Assembly (NCBI GenBank): GCA_000727475.1
Contig: KL647290.1
Location: forward strand, 1,486,910-1,550,909
Length of the DNA stretch: 64,000 bases
Reading direction: 5' to 3'
Source: Sarcocystis neurona
Taxonomy: Eukaryota; Apicomplexa; Conoidasida; Eucoccidiorida; Sarcocystidae
The stretch's first letter is position 1, and each line of letters starts with the position of its first letter. Positions 13,859 through 23,592 of the stretch are shown one piece after another. The position numbers and the translations under genes were made by a program. Below the pieces are notes generated by a model. It was not told where the DNA came from. It saw only the letters and a list, made by a program, of their open reading frames with translations, and made no database searches.

Positions 13859-16800
13859 GTAATTCACCCAAGCCCTACGTATATATTCTGGTCGAGATAT
13901 ACCTAACCTCTTCCTACAAGCAAATACATATATATATATATGTACGTACTTGAGAATATATAGAATTACACATATATACATACATATATGTTTGTGTGTA
14001 TGCACATATGTGTGTAGTTGAGTATACGTATACATATATATATGTATATATATGGATACATATATGTGTGTGTGTTTGTAGAAATACGCATATATATATT
14101 TTGAACGTATACGGGTATATGTGTAGATGTGTATATGTACCTATATATATATATATATATCTGCATACACATGTGCGTGTATATGGATGCACCTGTACGT
14201 ATACATATGTACACGTGTATATATCACTTGATCTATGTATACATATGTGAATAGATAGGTGTTTATACGTATAAATATTTGTATCTACACCTCTCTCTCT
14301 CTCTATATATATGCAGGTATATGTATGTCTTAATTTACATATATACGTATAGATGGATACGCACGTATGCAAATGTGTGTATGTGTGTCTGCTTATCTAC
14401 TCAAATAAGCAGACGCAACAGACGCATATATATATATATTTATGTCTACGAATGGGTGTATATATCTGCACGTGTAGTGGACAACATGGGTGACTGAAGG
14501 TCTCATCGACTGCTGTGCTGGGGAGAGCGGTGGTGCTGGCTGCAGCTGGGAGGCCGGATCGTGTGCAGCAGCGGGAGCAGCAGCAAAGGAAGTAGCAGGC
14601 GCAAGAGAGGAAGAAGGAGCGTCGTGGCTGCTGCAGAAGAGGCGCAGGACGAGGCAGCAGAAGAAGCGACAGCAGCGGCAGAGGCGGCAGCAGCAGCAGC
14701 AACGGGAGCAGCCACGGAAGTGGCAGAGGTGCTGCTGAGGGAAGGACGCAGCGGGTGGTGGATGCGTCGCTCCGCGCTGCAGAAAACAGCAGCAGCACGA
14801 GGATCAGCAGCAAGAGAAGAAAAGACAGGAGGAGAAGAAGAAGTTGCAGGAGATGGGCAGTGGGCAAGAGAAAGCAGCAGCAGCAGGCAACGTGCCCACT
14901 GGTGTGTGATACAACTCGCGCGCCCAGGTGCGTCTCCTCTTCGTTCAACTGCTACAAACGCGTACATATATGTTCACATACGCATAAAGAGATATATATA
15001 TACGCATACATTTATATACGTATCTCTATGTTTATCGATACGTACACTCTCCTTCTATATATCCATATATATACAAATACGTATATCTACACATATATGT
15101 AGTATCTCTCTCAATATGTACACATTCATATCCGTATATCCGTCCAGGATCAATCTCTCTCTCTCCTTACATATACACATATATATATACATATATGTAT
15201 ACATATATATATATGTATATGCGCACGCCTGCGTATCCGGCAGCTACACACGTGTGTGTCTTCATATCTGCGTCACTTTCACGAATACAGCTGTCCGAGT
15301 ACACATATAAATGTATATATATGTCTGTACTTTACGGCCTCAAACCTATGCCTCATACATATATATATATTTCTCTATATTAGAATACATGTATATATAT
15401 ATTGGTTTATATGTTGAGAGAGCCGTATGTTGATGTATGCGCAGAGAGACTACCGCAGTGAGAAGTGATGAACGGAGTACTTTTCTTCTCATAGAAGATG
15501 TACTTCTTTCATTTGTCCCCTTCGCGGGTGTAATATATCACTTTCTGCTATTCCTGGATATCTTTCTCTTAAACAAATTCCCTCTCTCTGATGTATATAC
15601 ATACATCCCTACTTATATATATATGCGTACATTTCCGTTAATGTAGAAATGTATATATGCATATATATATACATATATACGCCCACATACACATATACGT
15701 ATATGCATATATATATAGACACATATACACATATATATATATATGTGTACATGTATCTGGTATTAACAGGTATGTCTACACATATGAGTGTACACGTATA
15801 TATCTCTGCATGAGGAATTCCTCGCATATGTATGTATATATGTATATGTACGAATGTATGTATGTATATGTACGAATAGGCCTCCATATATATTTACGTA
15901 CACACACACAGCTTTAATATATGTATATATATGCCGTGGAAGCGTCTTTCCTGGTTTATACGGCGTCTCTTCGTTGGTGTAGGTCCGCGATTTGAGAGAA
16001 GGGAAAGGAAACTCCCCTGCTTTAAATAGACGCATGTGTGCTACCCACGCGTGCGTGTCAGCGGTTGTGTCCTTCTTCTTTTCTTCCTTTCCGTCTTTTG
16101 GCTTCGGTTACTTCTGCAGCGGTCTTGCGAGGCATCGACGTCTTGGGAGCAGCACTTCGTCCCGGAGCAGCAGCAGCAGCAGAGTTTCATCCCACGGAGT
16201 TCTGCCTCGAAGCTGCCCCCTCTTCTTCTGCTGCTGCTGGTAATGTCTGCCTTCTTCGCATCGCATTTTTCCCCCTGCTCTTCTTCTCCCCTCCTTTCCC
16301 AATGTTTCGTCTTCCCCTTCTTCCTCTTCTTCTTGTTCGCTTCTCCCTTTTTTCTTTTCCGTCTTTTTATATTATTCTTCCCTTCCTTCTTACTGTTCTT
16401 CCGTCTCCTCTTCGTGGCCTTCCCCTCTCTATATTCTCCCTCTTCTTCTTCGTCGTCTTCTTCTCCCTCTTATTATTCTCCCCTTTCTTCATCTTATTCT
16501 TGTCCTTCCCTTTTTTCTTCTTCGTCTTCTTCTTCTTGTCGTTCCCCTCTATTCTCTTTTTCTTCTTCCCTTCTTCTCCTTCTTCTTCTTGTCCTTCCTT
16601 TTCTTCTCCTCCTTCTTACTCTTCCCTTTCTTCTCCCTCTTGTTCTCGCTCTTAGTCTCCCTCTTATTCTTCCCTTTCCTCTCCTTCTTCTTCTTCTTCC
16701 GTTTCCTCTTCTTTCCCTTCTCCTCTCTCTATTCATCCCTTTCTTCTTCTTCTTCTTTTGTCCTTCCCTTCCCTCTCTTCTTCTCCCCTCTCTTCTTCTT

Positions 16801-19800
16801 CTTCTTCTCCCCTCCCTTCTCTTTTGCTGCCACTACCTTCGTCTCTCCCTCTTTTTTCCCCTCCCCTTCTCGTATGTCTTCTTTGTCTTCCTCTCATTTC
16901 CTTTTCCGTCCCCTTTCCATGTGTCCCTTTCCTTCTTCTTTGTCGACGAGTGTACCCGCTGCGCTGCTGCCGCTTTTGACTGCTGCTGCCCAGCGACGAC
17001 CAGCTGCTGCTCTTCTTATCTCTCTCCTTCTCTCTGTACACCACTGCGCCTCGCTGCTGCTGCTGCTGCGTGTGTAGCTGCCTCGCCACCACTTCGCGAG
17101 AAGCTGCTGCGTTCTCTGCTCTCTTTCTCTGCCCTAGACTACAGACTGCTGCTGTCTGTTCTCTTGTTTCTCCTCCTCTTCCTCCTTCCCATCCTCGGTT
17201 CTTGTAGCTGATGCTGCTGCTGCTGCTGCTGCATTTCTTCTCCTCCTCCTCCGCCCATCCAGGTCAGGTGCACAGATATATGAATATCTGTGGATGCCAG
17301 CACAGCACCCATGTATATGCATATATATACGGACCCAACACGCGGTTGCTTCGTCCTCTCTCCACGTTACGTATATACATATATGTGTATGTTGATATGC
17401 CAGTACACCATATACACGTACGTTTGTATGTACATATATATATATATATATATGTACAGACACGGTTGCTTCTTCGTCTGTCCAGATTTTTTTAGATAGA
17501 GACGCACACGTATATACCAGCACAGCATATACGTGTACACATATATCTATATACATGTGTATGTACCACACACACACACACACACACATACACATCTACC
17601 TGCACGTACATAGCAAGGGATCAGTTAGGTACTGCTGCTGCTTCTTGAATTTAAAGTAGAACCGGAAAGCAGCTGCTGTGTTCCTCCTGCTCCTTTACCT
17701 CCTCCTGGTTGCTGCTGCTGCTGCGCCTGGTTCTTTCAAGCAGCTGCACTGTCGTTACACCGCGACTCCTGCAGACGAAGGAGCGTCTCCGACGTGTTTC
17801 TTCGTCAAATGTTTGCTGCTGTTGCATGCGTCTCTCTTTCAACCGGTCTCTCTCCTCAGCAACGTCGTCTTGCCAACGACCGTTGCTGTTGCTGCATGTG
17901 CTGCTGCCCCTGCTCCTTTTCTTGCCAGCGACTTTGCTGCTGCTGCTGCGTCTGCTGCTGTGGGAATTGCGTCTGTACTGAAGCTGCCCCTATCTGTCTG
18001 CACCGCCGGTGTGGCTCTGCCTCGCGCAGCAAAGTTCTGTTGTTGCAGCCGCATCTTTTCTTACTCTGTTGCCTTTTTCCTTGGCGCGGCTTCTGGGCTG
18101 CATTTGCTGCTGTGCTTCGTATCTGGTTCCTGCTGCTGCCGGTGCTCCTCCTGCTGCTGCACTGCTTGCGACGACTCTACACTTCTCGCCGCTCGCTGTC
18201 CTGTGCGACGGCCCGCCTGCGGCTCGGCGTGCTGCTGTTGCTGCTGCTTCATTTCCTTGCTCCGCAAGTCGCCCCGTGCTCCCGATTCCTTCGCTGCTGC
18301 TGTTCCCGCAGTCCCGTCGTCAAACGCCTCGAACACGCTGCTGCTGCCGTCTCCCTGCTGCATTCGCCGCTGCTGCTGCGTGCTGCTGGTTTGCTGCAGA
18401 CGCTTGCTGCTTCTGCGGCGTATCCTCTGCTGGTACTGGCTTCGCCGCCAACCTCCCTGCTGTTCCGGGTTTGCTACATCTGCTGCTCGACATTCGCCGG
18501 TTCCTGCTGCTGCTGCTGCCTCTTCTCGCCTTCCTACTGCTGCTGATCTCCTGCTGGGGGATGTCCGTCCCTCTGCTGCAGGGGTACCTCGGCTACTGTG
18601 CGCTGCTGCTGCTGCCGCTGCTGTGGTGCTACTGCTGGAGCGACGACGACGCGGGCAACAAATCCCTTGCTGTTGCCGCTATTACCATCCGCCCAAGCAG
18701 GAATCCTGCGCTTGCTGCATGCGCTCCTGCTGTCATTTGATTCTTCCGACGCTCTCGATATACGTCTTGCTCCGGCCGTGCTGCACGCGTGTGCCTCCGC
18801 CGTGCTGCTCCTGTGCTGCTGCTGCTACGCCGCAGTGCTGCTGCAGGTGTGCTGCTGCTGGCGTGCTGCTGCTGCTGTGTGCGAAGCTGGTACGTTGCTG
18901 CAGTGCTGCTGGTGTGCTGCTGCGACGTTTCTGCGCTGCTGCTGTGTCGCTGCGCTGCGAATGTGTGGGGTGTAGGTGAACAGGGATCTTCTTCCTCTTT
19001 GTTGAAGTTTTCTCTGGTGGTGCCTCCGGAAGCAGCAGCCGTAAAGCAGCAGCACAATTTCTTCGCCGTCGACTGCGGCGATACGCCTGTCTCTCATATC
19101 CGCTTCTGGATGCGCTCCCCTTCCTCCCGGCAGCAGCAGCAGCAGCATTACAGCAAAGCAGCAGCAGCAGCAAGCACGTCTTGTCTCAGCACTGCTGCTG
19201 CTATTGCACGTGTCAGAGTGTACGGAGAAGTCTGCGTGTCTCCCTTGCTGCTGCAGTTGGCTGCCACCACCACCGCGTCGCTGCTGCAGCAGCAGAGACG
19301 CGTGCAGCAGCAGCAGCTGCAGCTGCAGGCGCTGTGGCCGCAGTGGCGAGCTGGCAGCCGCAGCAGCATCCCTTCAGGAGTAGAAGAAGAAGGATTGCGA
19401 GAAGTCTTCACAGACGTGGGAGACGTGCGCCTTGGTGCATGCGTTGTGGGGTGGCTGCAGCAGCAGCCTGCGTCTCCTGCTGCAGCCCGCCGCCGCACCC
19501 AGGCCGGCTCTTCGACTGCTGCTGCTGCTGGTGTTACTTTGCCACATTCTGGTCTTTCTGCGCGTGTTGTCGATGATTATGCTGCTTCCGCTGCGGGATC
19601 TGGGACAGTTGTCAACGCTGTGCAAGTTGCTGCTGCTGCTGAAACGGCTGCTGCTGCGGCCGCTGCTGCCGTTGCTGCTACTGTTGCTCCTGCTGCTGGC
19701 GAGACGCAGCAGCAAAGTGAAGAAGAAGGGCAGACGATTCCCGAGTGGACGGAGGAGTGCAGCACGCGTCAAGAAGTACTGCTAGCACAGGACGAAGGCG

Positions 19801-21798
19801 CGCTGCTCTTGGTGCAGCAGCAGCAGCAACAGCAGCAGCCAAGAAAGCAAGAGGAGGTGAAGGGCACCTTAGAAGAACAGTCTTCTTCGCACCAGCGTAG
19901 GAAAGACAGCGGGAAGGGTGCGTTGTTGCAGCTGCATGAAGACCAACTGCTGCAGCAAAAATTGCAATTTGTATACCGCCTACGTAGCAGGTGAGTAGTC
20001 AGTAAACTCTCCCCTCTGCATCCCTGTGCGTCTGTGTATAAAGCTGTACACGTCTGCCTATATATATATATATATATGTATATATATGTATATAGATATA
20101 TATATGTTTCTCTCTCTCTACATATATTTACATGTGTGTATATATATATATGTATATATTTTTTGGTGTATACGCATTTTTTCTTATATGTGCGCGTTGC
20201 CATATATACCGCTGTATGTATATATATATATACATATATATCTACATATATATATATATATACATCTATTTTGGTGAATACATATGTTTTCTGTATGTAC
20301 GCGTTGTTGTATGTACCTGTAAACATGTACAGATATATACGTCTATACATATATATGTATGTATCTCACTCCCTCTATATGTGTATTCTATATGTACACA
20401 TGGTCTGCGTGCCGTACATCCCTGCGTACGCTGTTTTGCTACGTTTTGCCTGAAACGTGTTCTATGACATGCATTTGTGTATATGTACAGCTACGCGTGT
20501 ATGCTGTTGCTGCTGCTGGTGCAGCATGCCTCCTCCTCGTCCTGCTGCTTCCACATGCTGGGGTGCACGGGGCCGCTGCGCTGGTGTTGCTCCTGTCGCT
20601 TGCGCGTGACGCGCTGCTGCTCCTTTGTTGTCTGCTGCCCCTGTTCCTGATCTTCTTCGTTCTCGTCTTCTTGGTTCTGTAGACTGTGAGAGATGTGCTG
20701 CTGTACGTACTGCTGTGAGCTGCTGCTGTTCTGCTGCTCGCCGACTGCTGCGCCGCGCTCCTGTTTCCGGATGGCTGCGGCTGCTGCTGTCGGTATGCAG
20801 CGCCGCTGCATGTCGAATATCTGGCGCCGTGGTGGTTGTTGCTGCCAGCAGTTCAGGAGAGGAACGCAGCTCCTGCGGTTGCTGGGGAGAAGCCCTGCTG
20901 GACAACGCAGAAGAAGTGGCGCAGTGGAGAAGCTGCATGCAATGTAGCACGCCGCCAGCAGCAGGAACAGCGGCAAACGAGCCAGCAGTCTCGAGAAAGA
21001 AGATCGACAGCAGCAGCAGGGCTTCTATCCCTGCTGCTGTTGCTGCTGCTTCTCCTTCTCTTCTTCCTCTTTCTTCTCCTGGACGACTTCCTATTGGTGC
21101 TGTTGCTGGTGGAGCTGCTGTCGGCCGTGCTGCTGCTTTTGGTGCAGCAGGTCGGTGCTCGCTGGGATGGAAAGAAAAGGATGAAAATAGGAAAATAAAG
21201 AAACGAAATGCGTGGAGGGGAGTGCAGGTGGTGGTGGTGAAGCTTGCAGTGCGCTCTTGTCTGCAGCAAATTCGTATTCTGCGGTGCCGTGGAGTCCCCC
21301 GATCAACAGCAGCAGCAGAAGACGAGACAGCAGCTGCAGCTCCTGCAGAAAAAACAACAACGGAGGACAATTCCACAGAAACGGAAGACGAGCTGACCGT
21401 CAAAGTAGAAGTTCTAGATGCTGGAGTGTACAGACACCCGGGAAAAGCAACTGCTGTGGTAATAACACCCCACACACTGCTACTTTCTTCCCAAGCATTC
21501 GCCCATGCGTCTTCATAAATACACATATATATATATATCTACTTTCTCTTTCTCTCTATATATCGAGCATTTGTATACATCCATAAATGTGGATACGTAA
21601 ATATTTGTCTCCGCAGTGTGCAGATAAATACGTTCATCTTGCGGCAGACCCACTTACAAAAGTCCCTGTACACCTACGCACGAGAAGGAGGATATCAACA
21701 CATACATTTCTTCGCTTATATGTCTATACGCAGGTACATATATATATGCGTGCATGCACGTATACATGTATACAGACGTATAGAGAAAGAGATAAATG

Positions 21799-21831
<33 letters not shown>

Positions 21832-22679
21832 GTACAGGCGTCCTATTCACACGTCTGCTTATCTGCATACATACATATACATATATATATATATATATAT
21901 GCGGGTGTTGTTCATACCTCTGCCTACCTACATGTATATATATGTGTCTGTATTGCTTCGTTGTTCGTAAATATGCTTACCTACACGTATATATATAAGT
22001 TGGTATAAGTGTTTGAAGAGAAATGTATATCGTACAAGTTCCCACTTTCGTGTATGCCCACACAAATGTAGAAACTCCCACGAGGCGTCGTCCTCCATAC
22101 AAATGTGTACCACTCTTGTCATTCGGTCTCCCTTCTTTTTCTCGCCCCTTTTTCTTCCTTTCTTTTCCTCTTCGTATTCTTCTCTGCTTCTCGTTCTGTT
22201 TTTCTCGTTGGAACTGTCTTGCCTCATGCGGGGTTTTATTAGCTGCTGCGCTGCACTTTCGCCGCCGTCGCGCGTGTGTGCTGCTGCTCTCTTCCTCTCC
22301 TCGTGGTGCGCCTCGGGCTGCTGCTCTCTTGTTGCGCGTCTTCTCCTTCGCTTCCCCCTCTTTTTTTCTCTGCGTTTAATACGGTGCTCGTGCTGCTGTT
22401 GCTACTGTTGCTGTCGCTGTTGCTGCTGATGCTGTTGGTGTTATTCCTGTGCTGCTGTTACTGCTATTGCTGCTGATGCTGTTGGTGTTATTCCTGTGCT
22501 GCTGTTACTGCTGCTGCTGTTGCTCTATCAGGCTGCAGCAGACGGTGCAGGGGCATCGCTGCTCGAGCAGCTGCGAGGTTTCGGACGACGCAGCGCGGGG
22601 ATGGCAGCTGCTGCTGACGGCTGTGGTGGTTGGCGGTCGCTTCTTCCCGACGGCGCTGTTGCATTTCCCGCTGATGTAG
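2561..22679 (+). CDS. Allantoicase-domain protein with giant Ala/Gln/Ser-rich N-terminal extension (multi-exon, partly resolved)
   Basis: Allantoicase (EC 3.5.3.4) hydrolyses allantoate to ureidoglycolate and urea in purine breakdown. It is built from two copies of one beta-sandwich domain. Pieces of both copies occur in order on the plus strand. Domain 1: LPDVAS at the end of exon 1, LGGRIV at 14546, GWWMRR and HWCVIQLARP before 14927, VLRGIDV at 16120, QHNFF, SHIRF and IARVRVYGEV in 19008-19990. Domain 2: GWKEKDENRK and VVVKLAVRSCLQQIRI before 21458, then THL and GYQHIHFF in 21624-21733. The join 13858/14546 is phase 0, 14927/16120 phase 1 and 21458/21624 phase 0. The start at 2561 has the context AAAATGG and lies in frame downstream of another ATG at 2525. 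Exons between 16240 and 19007, the start of the 20.5 kb exon and the true 3' end are not resolved. Several family signature positions have diverged, so activity is doubtful. Confidence 0.55.
13921..14480. repeat. TA/TG microsatellite block in an intron
   Basis: Alternating ATATAT, TGTGTA and ATACAT tracts fill this stretch between allantoicase exons 1 and 2. The long minus-strand Tyr/Ile/Thr/Cys ORF across it is an artefact of the alternating tract. Confidence 0.9.
14546..14927 (+). CDS. Exon 2: allantoicase domain 1, first strands
   Basis: The exon follows a CTGCAG acceptor and begins LGGRIVCSS, corresponding to the Leu-Gly-Gly strand at the N-terminus of allantoicases. An Ala/Glu-rich insertion of about 50 residues follows, then GWWMRR, where the family normally has a Gly-Trp-Glu-Thr-Arg-Arg motif. 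A second Glu/Ser-rich insertion leads to QRAHWCVIQLARP, closely matching the conserved His-Asp-Trp-Cys-Val-Ile-Gln-Leu segment. It ends in phase 1 at a CCAG|GTGCGT donor. The joined frame runs straight into VLRGIDV of the next exon, as the family expects. Confidence 0.6.
14950..15930. repeat. TA/TG microsatellite blocks in an intron
   Basis: Two dense blocks (about 14960-15420 and 15590-15930) of ATATATGTAT and ATACAT motifs are separated by ~160 bases of ordinary sequence. They lie in the intron between the exons ending at 14927 and starting at 16120. No gene is supported. Confidence 0.9.
16120..16239 (+). CDS. Exon 3: allantoicase domain 1, Ile-Asp-Val strand
   Basis: This 120-nt exon lies between a CTTCTGCAG acceptor and a GTAATG donor, phase 1 on both sides. 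It reads AVLRGIDVLGAALRPG, a short Ala run, then EFHPTEFCLEAA. This corresponds to the Val-Ile-Arg-Gly-Ile-Asp-Val segment of known allantoicases and the Ser-Ile-Gln-Ala-Ala strand after it. The usual Asp-Thr-Ser-His-Phe stretch after Asp-Val is not conserved here. Confidence 0.55.
16260..16940. repeat. ~680-bp polypyrimidine (C/T) tract within an intron
   Basis: The plus strand is almost entirely C and T, in patterns such as TTCTTCTTC and CCCTCTTC, with few purines. ORFs crossing it are Phe/Ser/Leu-rich on the plus strand and Arg/Glu/Lys-rich on the minus strand, both low-complexity artefacts. It begins just downstream of the exon 3 donor, so it lies in the following intron. Confidence 0.85.
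16945..19007 (+). other. Unresolved CTG-rich stretch, probable additional allantoicase exons and introns
   Basis: The family needs a linker of perhaps 40-70 residues between exon 3 and the exon at 19008, so at least one more exon should lie here. A plausible candidate reads PPLREKLLRSLLSFSALDYR near 17090-17150. From 17640 to 18970 the plus strand is saturated with CTG/TGC/GCT repeats, and Ala, Leu and Cys frames are all long. TA/TG microsatellites occupy about 17290-17620. I cannot choose exon borders from sequence alone. Confidence 0.4.
19008..19990 (+). CDS. Exon: allantoicase domain 1 C-terminal half and interdomain region
   Basis: The exon begins FSLVVPPEAAAVKQQHNFFA after a GTTGAAG acceptor and continues DCGDTPVSHIRFWMRS. 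It then has a Gln run, an Ala run and AAAIARVRVYGEV. In known allantoicases the equivalent is a His-Asn-Tyr-Phe strand, Thr-His-Ile-Arg, a Pro-Asp-Gly-Gly turn and Ile-Ala-Arg-Leu-Arg-Val-Tyr-Gly. Here the repeats sit where the turn should be. Further on, DVRLGACVVGW fits the strand that opens domain 2, followed by ~180 residues rich in Ala, Gln and Glu. The end at an AG|GTGAGT donor (phase 2) is a strong splice site. Confidence 0.6.
20040..20480. repeat. TA/TG microsatellite block in an intron
   Basis: ATATAT/TGTATA repeats directly follow the GTGAGT donor at 19991 and end just before the TATGTACAG acceptor at 20489. The block therefore fills most of one intron. Confidence 0.9.
20490..21458 (+). 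CDS. Exon(s): allantoicase domain 2, central strands
   Basis: The supported part is the 3' third: LGWKEKDENRKIKKR followed by RGVQVVVVKLAVRSCLQQIR, then an acidic, Ala-rich insertion, ELTVKVEVLDAGVYRHPGKA and a phase 0 GTAATA donor. The Gly-Trp and Val-Val-Val-Lys-Leu elements align with the second allantoicase domain. The 5' border is uncertain. A TATGTACAG acceptor at 20489 exists, but in the phase left by the previous donor the frame meets a stop near 20650, so an extra intron is likely between 20490 and ~20700. Confidence 0.4.
21520..22010. repeat. TA/TG microsatellites flanking a short exon
   Basis: Short ATATAT/TCTCTC tracts lie on both sides of the exon at 21624-21733, at about 21520-21570 and 21735-22010. 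Confidence 0.85.
21624..21733 (+). CDS. Exon: allantoicase domain 2, His-containing strand
   Basis: After a TGTGCAG acceptor the frame reads INTFILRQTHLQKSLYTYAR and then EGGYQHIHFFAYMSIR, in phase 0 with the previous donor. The order Thr-His-Leu, about 14 residues, then His-Ile-His fits the Ser-His-Leu...Thr-His-Ala-Arg strands of the second allantoicase domain. It ends AG|GTACAT, phase 2. An upstream acceptor at 21617 would give a less family-like frame. Confidence 0.5.
22425..22518. repeat. 47-bp tandem duplication in CTG-rich DNA
   Basis: The segment starting GCTGATGCTGTTGGTGTTAT at 22425 is repeated from 22472, two copies with a 47-base period. The period is not a multiple of three, so the duplication would shift any frame running through it. 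That argues this stretch is intronic. Confidence 0.85.
22532..22679 (+). CDS. Possible 3' terminal exon of the allantoicase gene
   Basis: A CTCTATCAG acceptor opens a phase 2 compatible frame reading LQQTVQGHRC, SDDAARGWQLLLTAVVVGG and RFFPTALLHFPLM, then a TAG stop. The pattern looks like real protein but does not clearly match the expected Arg-Leu-Arg-Gly-Phe C-terminus. An alternative last piece, LRFLGFPAL before a stop at 24750, is more family-like but needs another exon to bring it into phase. Confidence 0.25.
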
Positions 22680-22859
22680 ATGTTTTTTCTCCTCTTTTTC
22701 TCTCTCCTGCTGCTGTTGCTGCCACCAGCAACTCACACCCTGCTGCAGCCCCTGCTGCTGCTTCTGCCCAAGGACTGGCCTACTCCCTCGCTGCAACGGT
22801 ACTCTTCTTTCACACGCAGATCGACGCTGCCCACATATCTCTCTCTGTCTCTCGCATGC

Positions 22860-23580
22860 ATGCGTGTTCCTATCTACTACTGTATATATATATCTATCGA
22901 TAGAGTAGTCAACATACATATATGTATATATACGTTCTTTTCTTTGTCTTTTCTTATGGCTGTACACGTGGACGTCCATATCTTTGTTCCTGCCTCTTCC
23001 TCTATCTGTTTCTCTATAAATGTGTGCATTTCTCCTTCTTCTTCTTCTTCTTCTATGTATGTATATGCGCCTTTGTCCATAGAATCGTCCGTCGCCCTCG
23101 CTTTCTCTATGGCAATCCACACATATATATATGTAATGATATATCTGTCTCTGTATGTGTATCCGTGTGTGTGTGTGTCATGTATGGCTGTCCCTTCATG
23201 TATACATATAAATCTACATCTACGTAGACAAATCCTAGACGTATCCTTTGCTCTGCCTCTTCACGCAGATCCCCATATACATACATATATGTATCTCTAT
23301 ATGCAAGAAAACACAAGTCCCGCTTTTTCTTTGAGTTTATAGATGTATACGTATGTGTGTGAATCTATCTATCTATCTATATCTCTCTCTCTACATATAT
23401 ATGTTATATAATGTCTATACATCTCCACGCCTTTGTCGACTTGTCTAGAGGTAAGCGTCTATGTATATGGTCGCTCCCCTTTATTCGTACATGTATATAT
23501 GTAGGTATATAGATATATGTATATGCGTGTCTCGCTTTCTCTTTCTCTGTTAATCTCCTTGCGCGTGTGCACGTGTCGCG
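22860..23580. repeat. TA/TG/TCTA microsatellite-rich spacer or intron
   Basis: ATATAT, GTGTGT, CTTCTT and TATC tracts dominate, including a TATC run near 23365-23385. No coding region is supported. Confidence 0.8.
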
Positions 23581-23592
23581 GAGTAGTGTGCG

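Noticed and set aside
16036..17211. 391-codon plus-strand Phe/Ser/Leu ORF
   Set aside because: Most of it is the translation of the polypyrimidine tract; only 16120-16239, in another frame, matches a family.
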